This document shows, piece after piece, positions 1 through 6,657 of a stretch of DNA of 14,436 bases. The stretch lies in contig CAYZVO010000229.1 of NCBI GenBank assembly GCA_964481655.1, positions 1-14,436 on the forward strand, given 5' to 3'. The notes below the pieces were generated by a model. It was not told where the DNA came from, did no database searches, and saw only the letters and a list, made by a program, of their open reading frames with translations. This stretch comes from CALDOK01 sp964481655. Its GTDB lineage: Bacteria > Myxococcota_A > UBA796 > JAFGLY01. The number at the start of each line of letters is the position of its first letter. Position 1 is the first letter of the stretch. Both the position numbers and the translations under genes were made by a program.

Positions 1-633
1 TACACCCGGCGCATCCCGGTGGTCCTGGTCTACGAGGGCTGGGACGCCGCCGGCAAGGGCGGCAACATCCGCCGCCTGACCCAGAGCCTGGACCCGCGGG
101 GCTACGAGGTCACCCCCATCGCCGCACCCAACGATCTCGAGAAGCGCCACCACTACCTCTGGCGCTTCTGGGTCAACATGCCCAAGGCCGGCCACATCGC
201 CATCTTCGATCGCTCCTGGTACGGCCGGGTGATGGTCGAGCGCATCGAGGGCTTCTGCTCCCAGGCCGAGTGGCGGCGGGCCTACCGCGAGATCAACGAG
301 ATGGAGCGCAACCTCACCAACTTCGGCACGGTGCTGCTCAAGTTCTGGATCCACATCGACCAGGAGACCCAGCTCGAGCGCTTCGAGGCCCGCCAGGTCA
401 ACCCCCACAAGGCCTGGAAGATCACCGACGAGGACTGGCGCAACCGCGAGAAGTGGGGGGACTACAAGGTCGCGGTGGACGAGCTGCTGCTCCGCACCAG
501 CACCCCCAAGGCGCCCTGGCACGTCATCGAGTCCAACTGCAAGCTCCACGCCCGGGTCAAGGCCATCGAGACGGTCATCGCCGCCATCGAGCGCCGCCTG
601 GCGGACGAGCCCACGACCTGCGAGGGATGCTGA
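1..633 (+). CDS. Polyphosphate kinase 2 family protein, 3' part (Pap/PPK2-like), 5' end outside window
   Basis: This reading frame is already open at base 1 (it reads YTRRIP before the GTG at 19), so the gene starts upstream of the window. About 210 residues are visible. PPK2 enzymes transfer phosphate between polyphosphate and nucleotides in the cytoplasm. The Walker A motif GWDAAGKGG lies at visible residues 13-21, and the Walker B motif FDRSWYGR follows the stretch HHYLWRFW. The helical lid and the C-terminal part (KAWKITDEDWRNREKW, APWHVIESN) are intact. The IAAP and HHYLWRFW wording resembles the C-terminal domain of polyphosphate:AMP phosphotransferase (class II PPK2). A duplicated N-terminal domain would confirm that, but it would lie outside the window. 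The direction of reaction and the nucleotide preference (ADP or AMP) cannot be read from this fragment. It is the first of three + strand genes and its TGA overlaps the next ATG by one base. Confidence 0.93.
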   Translation, partial: YTRRIPVVLVYEGWDAAGKGGNIRRLTQSLDPRGYEVTPIAAPNDLEKRHHYLWRFWVNMPKAGHIAIFDRSWYGRVMVERIEGFCSQAEWRRAYREINEMERNLTNFGTVLLKFWIHIDQETQLERFEARQVNPHKAWKITDEDWRNREKWGDYKVAVDELLLRTSTPKAPWHVIESNCKLHARVKAIETVIAAIERRLADEPTTCEGC

Positions 634-749
634 TGGCCTGCGCGAAGAAGACCGGCCGTAAGCCCAAGCCCGGCGGCTTCGCCTGCAAGCGCTGTGGTGT
701 GGGCGCCAAGAAGAAGAAGAAGCTGTGCAAGCCCAAGCGGGTGAGCTGA
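633..749 (+). CDS. 38-residue Lys/Cys-rich mini-protein coupled to PPK2 gene
   Basis: The ATG at 633 shares its A with the TGA stop of the PPK2 gene, an arrangement typical of translational coupling. The product has 38 residues: 12 Lys and 3 Arg, with a KKKKK run at residues 26-30. It has four Cys at 3, 18, 21 and 32, two of them as C-x2-C in FACKRCGVG, with an L-C-K-P sequence near the end. The four Cys could hold one metal ion in a zinc-ribbon-like fold, and the basic face could bind an anionic polymer. I do not recognise a named family, so the function is unknown. The one-base overlap, the sensible Cys spacing and the 31-base gap before the next gene support a real gene. A close RBS is hard to separate from the PPK2 coding sequence. 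Confidence 0.7.
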   Translation: MACAKKTGRKPKPGGFACKRCGVGAKKKKKLCKPKRVS

Positions 750-780
750 ACAGCGGCCTGCTGCACGTTAGCCGCAGGAC

Positions 781-1695
781 ATGAGCCAGCTGGACGACAC
801 CACGACCGCATCGACCCTGCTCGCGGGCATGGTCGCCAAGTTCCACCAGCGCATCCTCGCGATGCACGCGGGGACCCTCGCGGGTGAGGACCCCGAGTTC
901 CTCCACAAGATGCGCACCTCCACACGCCGCCTGCGGGCCGCGCTGAGGCTCTGCCGCGGGGTGGTGCCCAAGGCTGAGAACAAGGCCCTGCGGGGCGAGC
1001 TGTCCTGGCTGGCGGGGGAGCTGGGCCGGGTCCGGGATCTGGACGTGATGATCCTCGAGCTGCCCCGGCTGCTCGCCGCCGAGCATGGACACTCCGCGCC
1101 GCCTCCGACGGCGCTGCTGGCCTGGCTCGAGGACGCCCGCGATGAGGCCCGCCTGCCGCTGGGGCCCGCGCTGCGGAGTGGGCGCTACGATCGACTCGTG
1201 GCCAGCCTGGCCGAGGCCGCCCGGCCGGAGCACCGGGGCCGAAAGGCTGGCCGCAGCGCTGCCCGCCTCCTGCAGCCACGCCTGGCCGGGCTGCTCGAGC
1301 AGGTCTACGCCCAGGCCGCGGACATCACCCCGGCCAGCCCCGACGAGCAGCTGCATCGCCTGCGGATCCTCAACAAGAAACTCCGCTACGGCTGCGAGCT
1401 GGCGGAGCCGGTGCTGTCCACCGCGGCCTACGGCTCCATCCTGCGCATCCCCCACGACCTGCTCGGGGAACACCAGGACGCCTCGGTGGCCGAGGAGTGG
1501 GTGCGGGCCTTCGCCGAGGCGAGCCCCGAGCTCCCGGACACCCACCGGGATGCGTGGCTCGGACGCCTCGCACAGCGGCGGGCGGAGCTGCGGGCCCGGT
1601 TCATGGGCGAGCTGCCGCGGCTCAGGGCAGAGCTGGGGGATCCGAGCGCGGCGTCGCCACTGGGGCTGGCTGCGGTGCTGACGGCCGGCGTCTAG
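781..1695 (+). CDS. CHAD domain-containing protein
   Basis: This 304-residue protein is formed almost entirely of a CHAD domain (conserved histidine alpha-helical domain), a helical bundle with a basic groove that binds inorganic polyphosphate. The two half-repeats show the expected motifs: LHKMRTSTRRLRAALR around residues 41-56 (His42) and LHRLRILNKKLRYGCE around 191-206 (His192). The characteristic segment IPHDLLGEHQDASVAEEW is near residue 223. It has no signal peptide or membrane helix, so it should act in the cytoplasm or on polyP granules. It lies 31 bases after the mini-protein and two genes after PPK2, which fits a polyP-related role. The ATG start at 781 has only a weak, very close AGGA; Met17 is an alternative. 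Its stop overlaps the stop of the facing FHA gene. Confidence 0.9.
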   Translation: MSQLDDTTTASTLLAGMVAKFHQRILAMHAGTLAGEDPEFLHKMRTSTRRLRAALRLCRGVVPKAENKALRGELSWLAGELGRVRDLDVMILELPRLLAAEHGHSAPPPTALLAWLEDARDEARLPLGPALRSGRYDRLVASLAEAARPEHRGRKAGRSAARLLQPRLAGLLEQVYAQAADITPASPDEQLHRLRILNKKLRYGCELAEPVLSTAAYGSILRIPHDLLGEHQDASVAEEWVRAFAEASPELPDTHRDAWLGRLAQRRAELRARFMGELPRLRAELGDPSAASPLGLAAVLTAGV

Positions 1696-2399
1696 AAGGC
1701 CTGCTCTCGCAGCTCGAACTCGTCGCTGCCCACCCGCAGGCGATCTCCGGGCTTCACCGGGGACTCGGTCACCCGCTGGCCGTTGAGCTCGACCCGGCCC
1801 CAGAACCCTCGGCGGGTGATGGTGTAGCGTTGGCCGTCCCAGTCCAGCACCGCCACGGGGCTGGTGCGCAGGAACTGCTTGGCGGGCACGTCGCCGCCGG
1901 GGCCGATGGTGAGGGGGCGACCTTCGGGACGCCAGTGCCGGCCGTCGGGCTCCACCGACGCCAGGACGAGCAGATCCCGGGCCTTCTCAGCGGCCAGCAG
2001 CTTGTCTCGCATCGCGCCGGAGAGCACGTGGGTGGAGTCCTGCTGGTCGACGCTGGCCCGGCTGTGCTCCTGCAGCTGCTTGACGCGCCGCAGCTCGGCC
2101 TCGTCCATGCGCTCCTCGAGCAGGAACTCGAGGCGATAGCGGCCGACGCGGATCACGTCGCCGTGCTGGAGATCCGCGCGCTTCAGCGCCGCGTCGTTGA
2201 TGAGCGTCCCGTTGGGGGTCTCGAGGTCCTCGACGGTCCACTGTCCGTCCTTGCGGGTCAGCTTGGCGTGACGGCGGCTCACCGCGGTGTTGGGCAGCAC
2301 CACGTGACAGCCCGCGTCACGGCCGATGTAGACCAGCATCCCGGCCAGCCGGTGGACCTTGGGAGTGCCGCCGCTCTGGCGGATCATCAAGTAGGGCAC
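1692..2399 (-). CDS. Two-FHA-domain protein, last gene of the ppx-ppk1 run
   Basis: FHA domains bind phosphothreonine peptides. The first domain (about residues 8-95 from the chosen start) keeps the binding signature: IGRDAGCHVVLP, then SRRHAKL and later NGTLIND. A charged linker follows (about 96-138). A second FHA-like beta-sandwich (about 140-233; LTIGPGGDVPAK, GFWGRVELNGQRV, GDRLRVGSDEFEL) has lost the GR and SxxH residues, so it is probably structural. I chose the GTG at 2399 because GGTGAGG sits five bases upstream and the protein then starts MPYLMIRQ, a common FHA beginning. The frame is also open to a TTG at 2429, which would add 10 residues. The gene follows ppk1 by 37 bases. A role in signalling around polyP synthesis is inference from position only. 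Confidence 0.88.
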   Translation of the reverse strand: MPYLMIRQSGGTPKVHRLAGMLVYIGRDAGCHVVLPNTAVSRRHAKLTRKDGQWTVEDLETPNGTLINDAALKRADLQHGDVIRVGRYRLEFLLEERMDEAELRRVKQLQEHSRASVDQQDSTHVLSGAMRDKLLAAEKARDLLVLASVEPDGRHWRPEGRPLTIGPGGDVPAKQFLRTSPVAVLDWDGQRYTITRRGFWGRVELNGQRVTESPVKPGDRLRVGSDEFELREQAF

Positions 2400-2404
2400 A
2401 TCAT

Positions 2405-2411
2405 CCTCACC
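2405..2411 (-). promoter_or_regulatory. Shine-Dalgarno sequence of the FHA gene
   Basis: On the - strand this reads GGTGAGG, five bases before the GTG at 2399. The upstream TTG at 2429 has no properly spaced site, so this motif favours the shorter form of the protein. Confidence 0.5.
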
Positions 2412-2436
2412 GTCTTCAGGTGAGGCCAACCTATCA

Positions 2437-4542
2437 TCAGGCTTCGTCGGCCGCCTTTCGCGGTCGGAACTCCCTGGCGCGGCGCTCCTCGGCCTCGCGG
2501 GCGCGCGTCACAGCGCGCTGGTAGAGCCGGGCCTGGGAGGAGAAGGGCGCGTCGTCGCCGGGCTGCAGCCGCACCCAGCTGCCGTCGGGCTGCAGCTCGC
2601 GGGCCTGGACGTTGTCCGAGAAGTAGGCGTCCAGGATGGTGTCGAGCTCCCCGCGCAGGCCCTTGTCTTCGACCGGGAAGACCACCTCGACCCGGCGCTC
2701 GAGGTTGCGGACCATCCAGTCGGCGCTGCCCAGGTAGACCTGGGGGCGGCCGCCGTTGTCGAACCAGAAGATGCGAGCGTGCTCGAGGTAGCGTCCGATG
2801 ATGCTGACCACGCGGATGTTCTCGGAGAGCCCGGGGATGCCCGGCTTCAGGCAGCAGATGCCGCGCACGTTGAGCTCCACGCGCACGCCGGCCCGGGAGG
2901 CCTTGTACAGGGCTTTGATGACGTCCTTGTCGATCAAGGCGTTCATCTTGGCCCGGATGCGGCCGGGGTTGTCCGGGGTGGACTTCTGGGTCTCGCGCTG
3001 GATGAAGGCCAGGATCCGTGGCTTGAGGTCGGTGGGCCCCACCAGCAGCTTGCGCCAGCCCGAGGGGCTGGACCAGCCGGACAGGGCGTTGAAGACCGCG
3101 CTCAGGTCCGAGCCCAGGCCGTCGTCGCAGCTCATCAGGCCGATGTCGCTGTAGATGCGGGCGGTCTTCTCGTTGTAGTTGCCGGTGCCCAGGTGCACGT
3201 AGCGGCGGATGCGATCCGGGTCGCGGCGCACGACCATGGCGGTCTTGCAGTGGGTCTTGAGGTTGGCGATGCCGTAGATCACCTGGACCCCGGCCCGCTC
3301 GAGGCGCCGGGCCCAGTGGATGTTGTTGGACTCGTCGAAGCGGGCCTTGACCTCGACCAGGGCCGTGACCTGCTTGCCGTTGAGGGCCGCGCGCTCGAGG
3401 GCGCCGGCGATGGGGGAGTCCGAGGTGCCCCGGTACATGGTCTGCTTGATGGCCAGGACGTTGGGATCGTCGGCGGCTTCGCGCAGGAAGCGGGAGACCG
3501 GGGCGAACTCCTGGTAGGGGTGGATCAGGAGCACGTCGCCGCGGCGCACCACGTCGAAGACCGACTCGGTGGTGTTCAGCTCGGGCACGGGCTGCTGGGG
3601 CTGGGAGCCGTAGCGCAGCTCGTCGTAGCCGGGCAGATCGGCCATCCCGAAGAAGGCCTTGAGGCCGATGGGCACGTCCCGGAGGTAGAGCCCGCCGTCC
3701 ACCGGCTTCAGCCAGGAGACGAGGTGCTCCCGCAGGGATTCGGGGGCACCGGACTGGACCTCGAGGCGCACGGTGCGGCCCTCGTTGCGGTCCAGGAGCA
3801 TCTCGTGCATGGCGTCGAGGAAGCCGGCCTCGAGCTCCTCGTCCACGGCCACGTCGGCGCCGCGGGTGAGGCGGAACAGGGCGGTGCCCTCGGGGCGGTG
3901 CCCCTCGAACAGCGCGCCCAGCTGGGCCCGGATGACCTCTTCCACCAGCGCGCAGCACCAGCCGTCGGGGGTGGACAGGGGGATGAAGCGCGGCAGGTTG
4001 CCCGGGATGTGCACCAGGCCGAAGCGCAGCGCGCCGTCGTCCTCGGAGCGCAGCGACACCAGCAGGGCGTTGGTCGCGTGCTGGACCCGCGGCCGCTCGA
4101 CGACGGCCTCGGGCACGGCGAGGGGGGTGAGCAGCGGCGCGAGCTGGTCGTGGAAGCGCTCGGCCAGCTCGCTGCGCTGGTCCTCGCTCCACTCCGCGGG
4201 CGGGAGGATGTGGATGCCGTGCTCGGCCAGGGCGCCGGCGAGCTCGTCGCGCCAGGCCGCGGCCTGCGCGTCCACCTGATCGTGCAGCTGGGACTGGATG
4301 GCCTCGAGCCGGGCGACAGCCTTGGAGGGGGCCGGGGCGTCGCCGTCGGGGAGGGACTCGCGCTGGGCGCGGTCCAGCCGCACCATGCAGAACTCGTCCA
4401 GGTTGGAGTCGGTGATGGCCAGGAAGCGCACCCGCTCGAGCAGCGGGTTGCGGGGATCCTGGGCCTCCTCGAGGACGCGCTGGTTGAAGGCGAGCCAGGA
4501 CAGCTCGCGGTCGAAGAGGTGGTCCTTGGTCTTGAAGCCCAT
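2437..4542 (-). CDS. ppk1: Polyphosphate kinase 1 (PPK1)
   Basis: PPK1 reversibly polymerises the ATP gamma-phosphate into polyphosphate through a phosphohistidine intermediate. The protein has 701 residues, close to the 688 of E. coli Ppk. The N-terminal domain begins with the signature RELSWLAFNQRVLEEAQD and continues through NLDEFCMVR. The head domain and two phospholipase-D-like catalytic domains follow. The likely catalytic His431 is in KTHCK (HxK motif, matching E. coli His435). His450 is in YVHLGTGNYNEKTARIYSD, and His588 in YLEHARIF matches E. coli His592. The C-terminal LGSADWMVRNLERRVEVVFPV is also intact, so the enzyme looks functional. The ATG at 4542 has GGGAG a few bases upstream. 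The gene starts 18 bases after the exopolyphosphatase stop, so synthesis and degradation enzymes are probably co-transcribed. Confidence 0.98.
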   Translation of the reverse strand: MGFKTKDHLFDRELSWLAFNQRVLEEAQDPRNPLLERVRFLAITDSNLDEFCMVRLDRAQRESLPDGDAPAPSKAVARLEAIQSQLHDQVDAQAAAWRDELAGALAEHGIHILPPAEWSEDQRSELAERFHDQLAPLLTPLAVPEAVVERPRVQHATNALLVSLRSEDDGALRFGLVHIPGNLPRFIPLSTPDGWCCALVEEVIRAQLGALFEGHRPEGTALFRLTRGADVAVDEELEAGFLDAMHEMLLDRNEGRTVRLEVQSGAPESLREHLVSWLKPVDGGLYLRDVPIGLKAFFGMADLPGYDELRYGSQPQQPVPELNTTESVFDVVRRGDVLLIHPYQEFAPVSRFLREAADDPNVLAIKQTMYRGTSDSPIAGALERAALNGKQVTALVEVKARFDESNNIHWARRLERAGVQVIYGIANLKTHCKTAMVVRRDPDRIRRYVHLGTGNYNEKTARIYSDIGLMSCDDGLGSDLSAVFNALSGWSSPSGWRKLLVGPTDLKPRILAFIQRETQKSTPDNPGRIRAKMNALIDKDVIKALYKASRAGVRVELNVRGICCLKPGIPGLSENIRVVSIIGRYLEHARIFWFDNGGRPQVYLGSADWMVRNLERRVEVVFPVEDKGLRGELDTILDAYFSDNVQARELQPDGSWVRLQPGDDAPFSSQARLYQRAVTRAREAEERRAREFRPRKAADEA

Positions 4543-4560
4543 GTGCTGTCTCCCAGGTGC

Positions 4561-6096
4561 TCAGGCGAGCTCGACGGGGATGCCGAAGATGTCCTCGAAC
4601 AGGGCGGCCTTGTCGGGGAAGGCTGCGCGCTCGTAGTAGAGGTCCACCGCGGGCTGCACCCGCAGCCGGATGCGCTTGCGGCCGCGCTCGGCCACGACCT
4701 GCTCCACGGCGGCTTGAGCGCGCCGGTCGAGCACATCGCCGAGGCGCAGCAGGCCGATGAGCTGCAGGGTGAGCAGGCGCTCCTCGCGGCTCAGGGCCCC
4801 GAAGCCGGGATCGCCGGCCCCGGGCACGCCGGTGCGGTGGTGCCGGACCACGGCGCAGAGCACGGCGTGTTCCCGGCGGCCCAGCCCGAAGATCTCGGAG
4901 GCCTGCAGCAGGTACTCGCCGTGGCGGTCGTGGTCCTTGTGGTGGATGAAGGTGCCGATGTCGTGCAGGATCGCGGCGCACTCGAGCAGCAGCCGGGGCC
5001 GCACGCCGAGGCCGTGCAGCTCCTGCAGCTGATCGAAGAGCGAGAGGCTCAGGCGGGTGACCTGGCGCGCGTGCTGCTCGTCGAACTGGAAGCGGCGGCC
5101 CAGGTGCAGGGCCGAGGTGGTGGGCAGGCGGGCCAGCTCGCCCTGACCCAGGCCGGAGACCTCGGCGGCCAGCTCGCGGAGGATGCCGGTGCGGACGCTG
5201 GCCATGGGGACCACGACCCGCTCGGCGCCGGTGCGGCGCAGCAGGTAGTCGTAGACCAGCAGGGCGGGCACGAAGGCCTCGGCCTTGGGCCAGGGCATCC
5301 CCAGCTTGCGAGCGATGCGGTCGGGGGACTTGCCGCGCACGTCCTTGACGAAGGCGGTGAGCTCGCTCGCGGCGATGACCCGGGGGCCGGTGGGCCGGTC
5401 GGGCAGCTGCAGGTCCACGACGGTCCGGACCTCGCTGCCCACCGCCACCATCAGGTCCACCTGCTCGAGGGGGATGGCGTTGGCGACCCGGGAGACGGCC
5501 TGACGGACGTGCCGTCGCCGCAGGCGCAGGACCTCGGTGGGGGAGCCGGCGGAGTCGGGCACGATCTCCCGCAGGCGCAGGGACCCCAGGGGCAGGGTCT
5601 GGGATGCGGTGATGGCGCCGTCGCGCAGCAGCGTCAGCTCGGTCGAGCCGCCGCCGACCTCGACGATCAGGGGGCTGCCGCCCCGCAGGTCGAAGTCCTC
5701 GCCAAGCTCGTCGCGGACACCCAGGAAGAGCAGGTGTTTCTCGAAGGCCGGGCCGATGACCTCGACGTCGAAGCCGTGGCGAAGGTGGAGCTGGTCGAGC
5801 ACCACCTCGCGGTTCGATGCCTCGCGCAGGGCCGAGGTGGCCACGGCGCGGACGCGCTGCACGTCGTAGGGCTCGAGGACCCGCCGGAAGTCGGCGAGGA
5901 CCGAGATGAGCTTGGCCAGGGTCTTGCGGCGCACGCGCCCACGGCTGAACACATCGCGGCCCAGCTCGAGGGGCTGCTCGAGCTGCTCGAGCTCGCGGAT
6001 ACCGCCGTCGGCGTCGATCTCGGCGACGACCAGGCGCACGGCGCTGGAGCCGATGTCGATCACCGCCACGATCTGGGGGGGACGGAGCTCTGTCAT
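4561..6096 (-). CDS. ppx: Ppx/GppA family exopolyphosphatase
   Basis: This enzyme of the sugar-kinase/actin/Hsp70 fold family removes terminal phosphates from polyP, or converts pppGpp to ppGpp. At 511 residues it has the usual full length. Phosphate-1 motif: VIDIGSSAVRLVVAEI (residues 13-28). The region with the likely catalytic Glu is AVATSALREASN (about 85-95). Phosphate-2 motif: VEVGGGSTEL (145-154). The C-terminal HD-type helical domain has ILHDIGTFIHHKDHDRHGEY near residues 376-395, with His378-Asp379, and VVRHHR downstream. Translation starts at the ATG at 6096, with GAGG five bases upstream. It sits between a SixA phosphatase and ppk1. Sequence alone does not separate Ppx from GppA; the adjacent ppk1 favours polyP hydrolysis. 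Confidence 0.95.
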   Translation of the reverse strand: MTELRPPQIVAVIDIGSSAVRLVVAEIDADGGIRELEQLEQPLELGRDVFSRGRVRRKTLAKLISVLADFRRVLEPYDVQRVRAVATSALREASNREVVLDQLHLRHGFDVEVIGPAFEKHLLFLGVRDELGEDFDLRGGSPLIVEVGGGSTELTLLRDGAITASQTLPLGSLRLREIVPDSAGSPTEVLRLRRRHVRQAVSRVANAIPLEQVDLMVAVGSEVRTVVDLQLPDRPTGPRVIAASELTAFVKDVRGKSPDRIARKLGMPWPKAEAFVPALLVYDYLLRRTGAERVVVPMASVRTGILRELAAEVSGLGQGELARLPTTSALHLGRRFQFDEQHARQVTRLSLSLFDQLQELHGLGVRPRLLLECAAILHDIGTFIHHKDHDRHGEYLLQASEIFGLGRREHAVLCAVVRHHRTGVPGAGDPGFGALSREERLLTLQLIGLLRLGDVLDRRAQAAVEQVVAERGRKRIRLRVQPAVDLYYERAAFPDKAALFEDIFGIPVELA

Positions 6097-6150
6097 GGCG
6101 TCCTCACTGACAGCGTTGGACCACCCGCTTGGCCTATCCCGAATGTGCGG

Positions 6151-6654
6151 TCAGGGGGCTGTGACCTCGCGCGCGCGTACGACGCATGACAACGTCCACG
6201 CTCCGGGGGCCACGAATCCATCCCGCCAACGCTCGATGGGGGCCTCGAGCAAGGCCGCGTCGGCGGTCTTCATCACCACCCCCGCGCCGCACAGCCAGCC
6301 CACCAGCCGCTCGGACATGGGGTTGTGACCCAGCGCGAGCAGGGTGCCGTGATCGTCCGAGGCCCCCGCCAGCGCGGCCAGGACGTGGTCGAAGCGGCCG
6401 AAGTACAGGGTGGGGTCGAAGCGCAGGGCGGCCGGTGCGGGCAGCTCGGGGGCGCAGCGGGCCCAGGTCTCCCGGGTGCGCTGGGCGTCCGAGGAGATCA
6501 CCTGCTCGGGGATCCAACCGAGCCGGCGCAGGGCCCGGGCCACGGCGGGGGCCGCCCGGCGACCGCGCTTGTTCAGGGGGCGCGCGTGGTCGCTGGGAGC
6601 GTCGCTCTTCCAGGAGCTCTTGGCGTGGCGCATCACGATGAGACGACGCCCCAC
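6151..6654 (-). CDS. sixA: SixA-type phosphohistidine phosphatase (histidine phosphatase superfamily)
   Basis: This 167-residue protein is close to the length of E. coli SixA, which removes phosphate from phosphohistidine. The nucleophile motif is VMRHAKSSW (Arg9, His10), followed by the typical SixA sequence around DHARPLNKRGRRAAP. The mid-protein substrate motif SSDAQRTRET (about 54-63) and the second catalytic His in LALGHNPMSE (His110) are present. There is no signal peptide, so it is cytoplasmic. It uses a GTG start at 6654 with GAGGA seven bases upstream, inside the end of the preceding gene. Only three bases separate it from that gene's stop. ppx follows 54 bases downstream. A link to the phosphohistidine state of PPK1 is attractive but is only inference; phosphorelay proteins are the family's known targets. 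Confidence 0.9.
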   Translation of the reverse strand: MGRRLIVMRHAKSSWKSDAPSDHARPLNKRGRRAAPAVARALRRLGWIPEQVISSDAQRTRETWARCAPELPAPAALRFDPTLYFGRFDHVLAALAGASDDHGTLLALGHNPMSERLVGWLCGAGVVMKTADAALLEAPIERWRDGFVAPGAWTLSCVVRAREVTAP

Positions 6655-6657
6655 GGC

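Noticed and set aside
2387..4981. An 864-codon - strand frame overlapping PPK1
   Set aside because: Arg/Pro/Ala-rich shadow of ppk1 in another frame, with no recognisable domain.
2779..6189. A 1136-codon open frame on the + strand opposite PPK1 and Ppx
   Set aside because: Its translation is a low-complexity Gly/Ala/Val/Leu-rich product with no motif, and the opposite strand encodes two textbook enzymes with catalytic residues. Long antisense frames are expected at this GC content.
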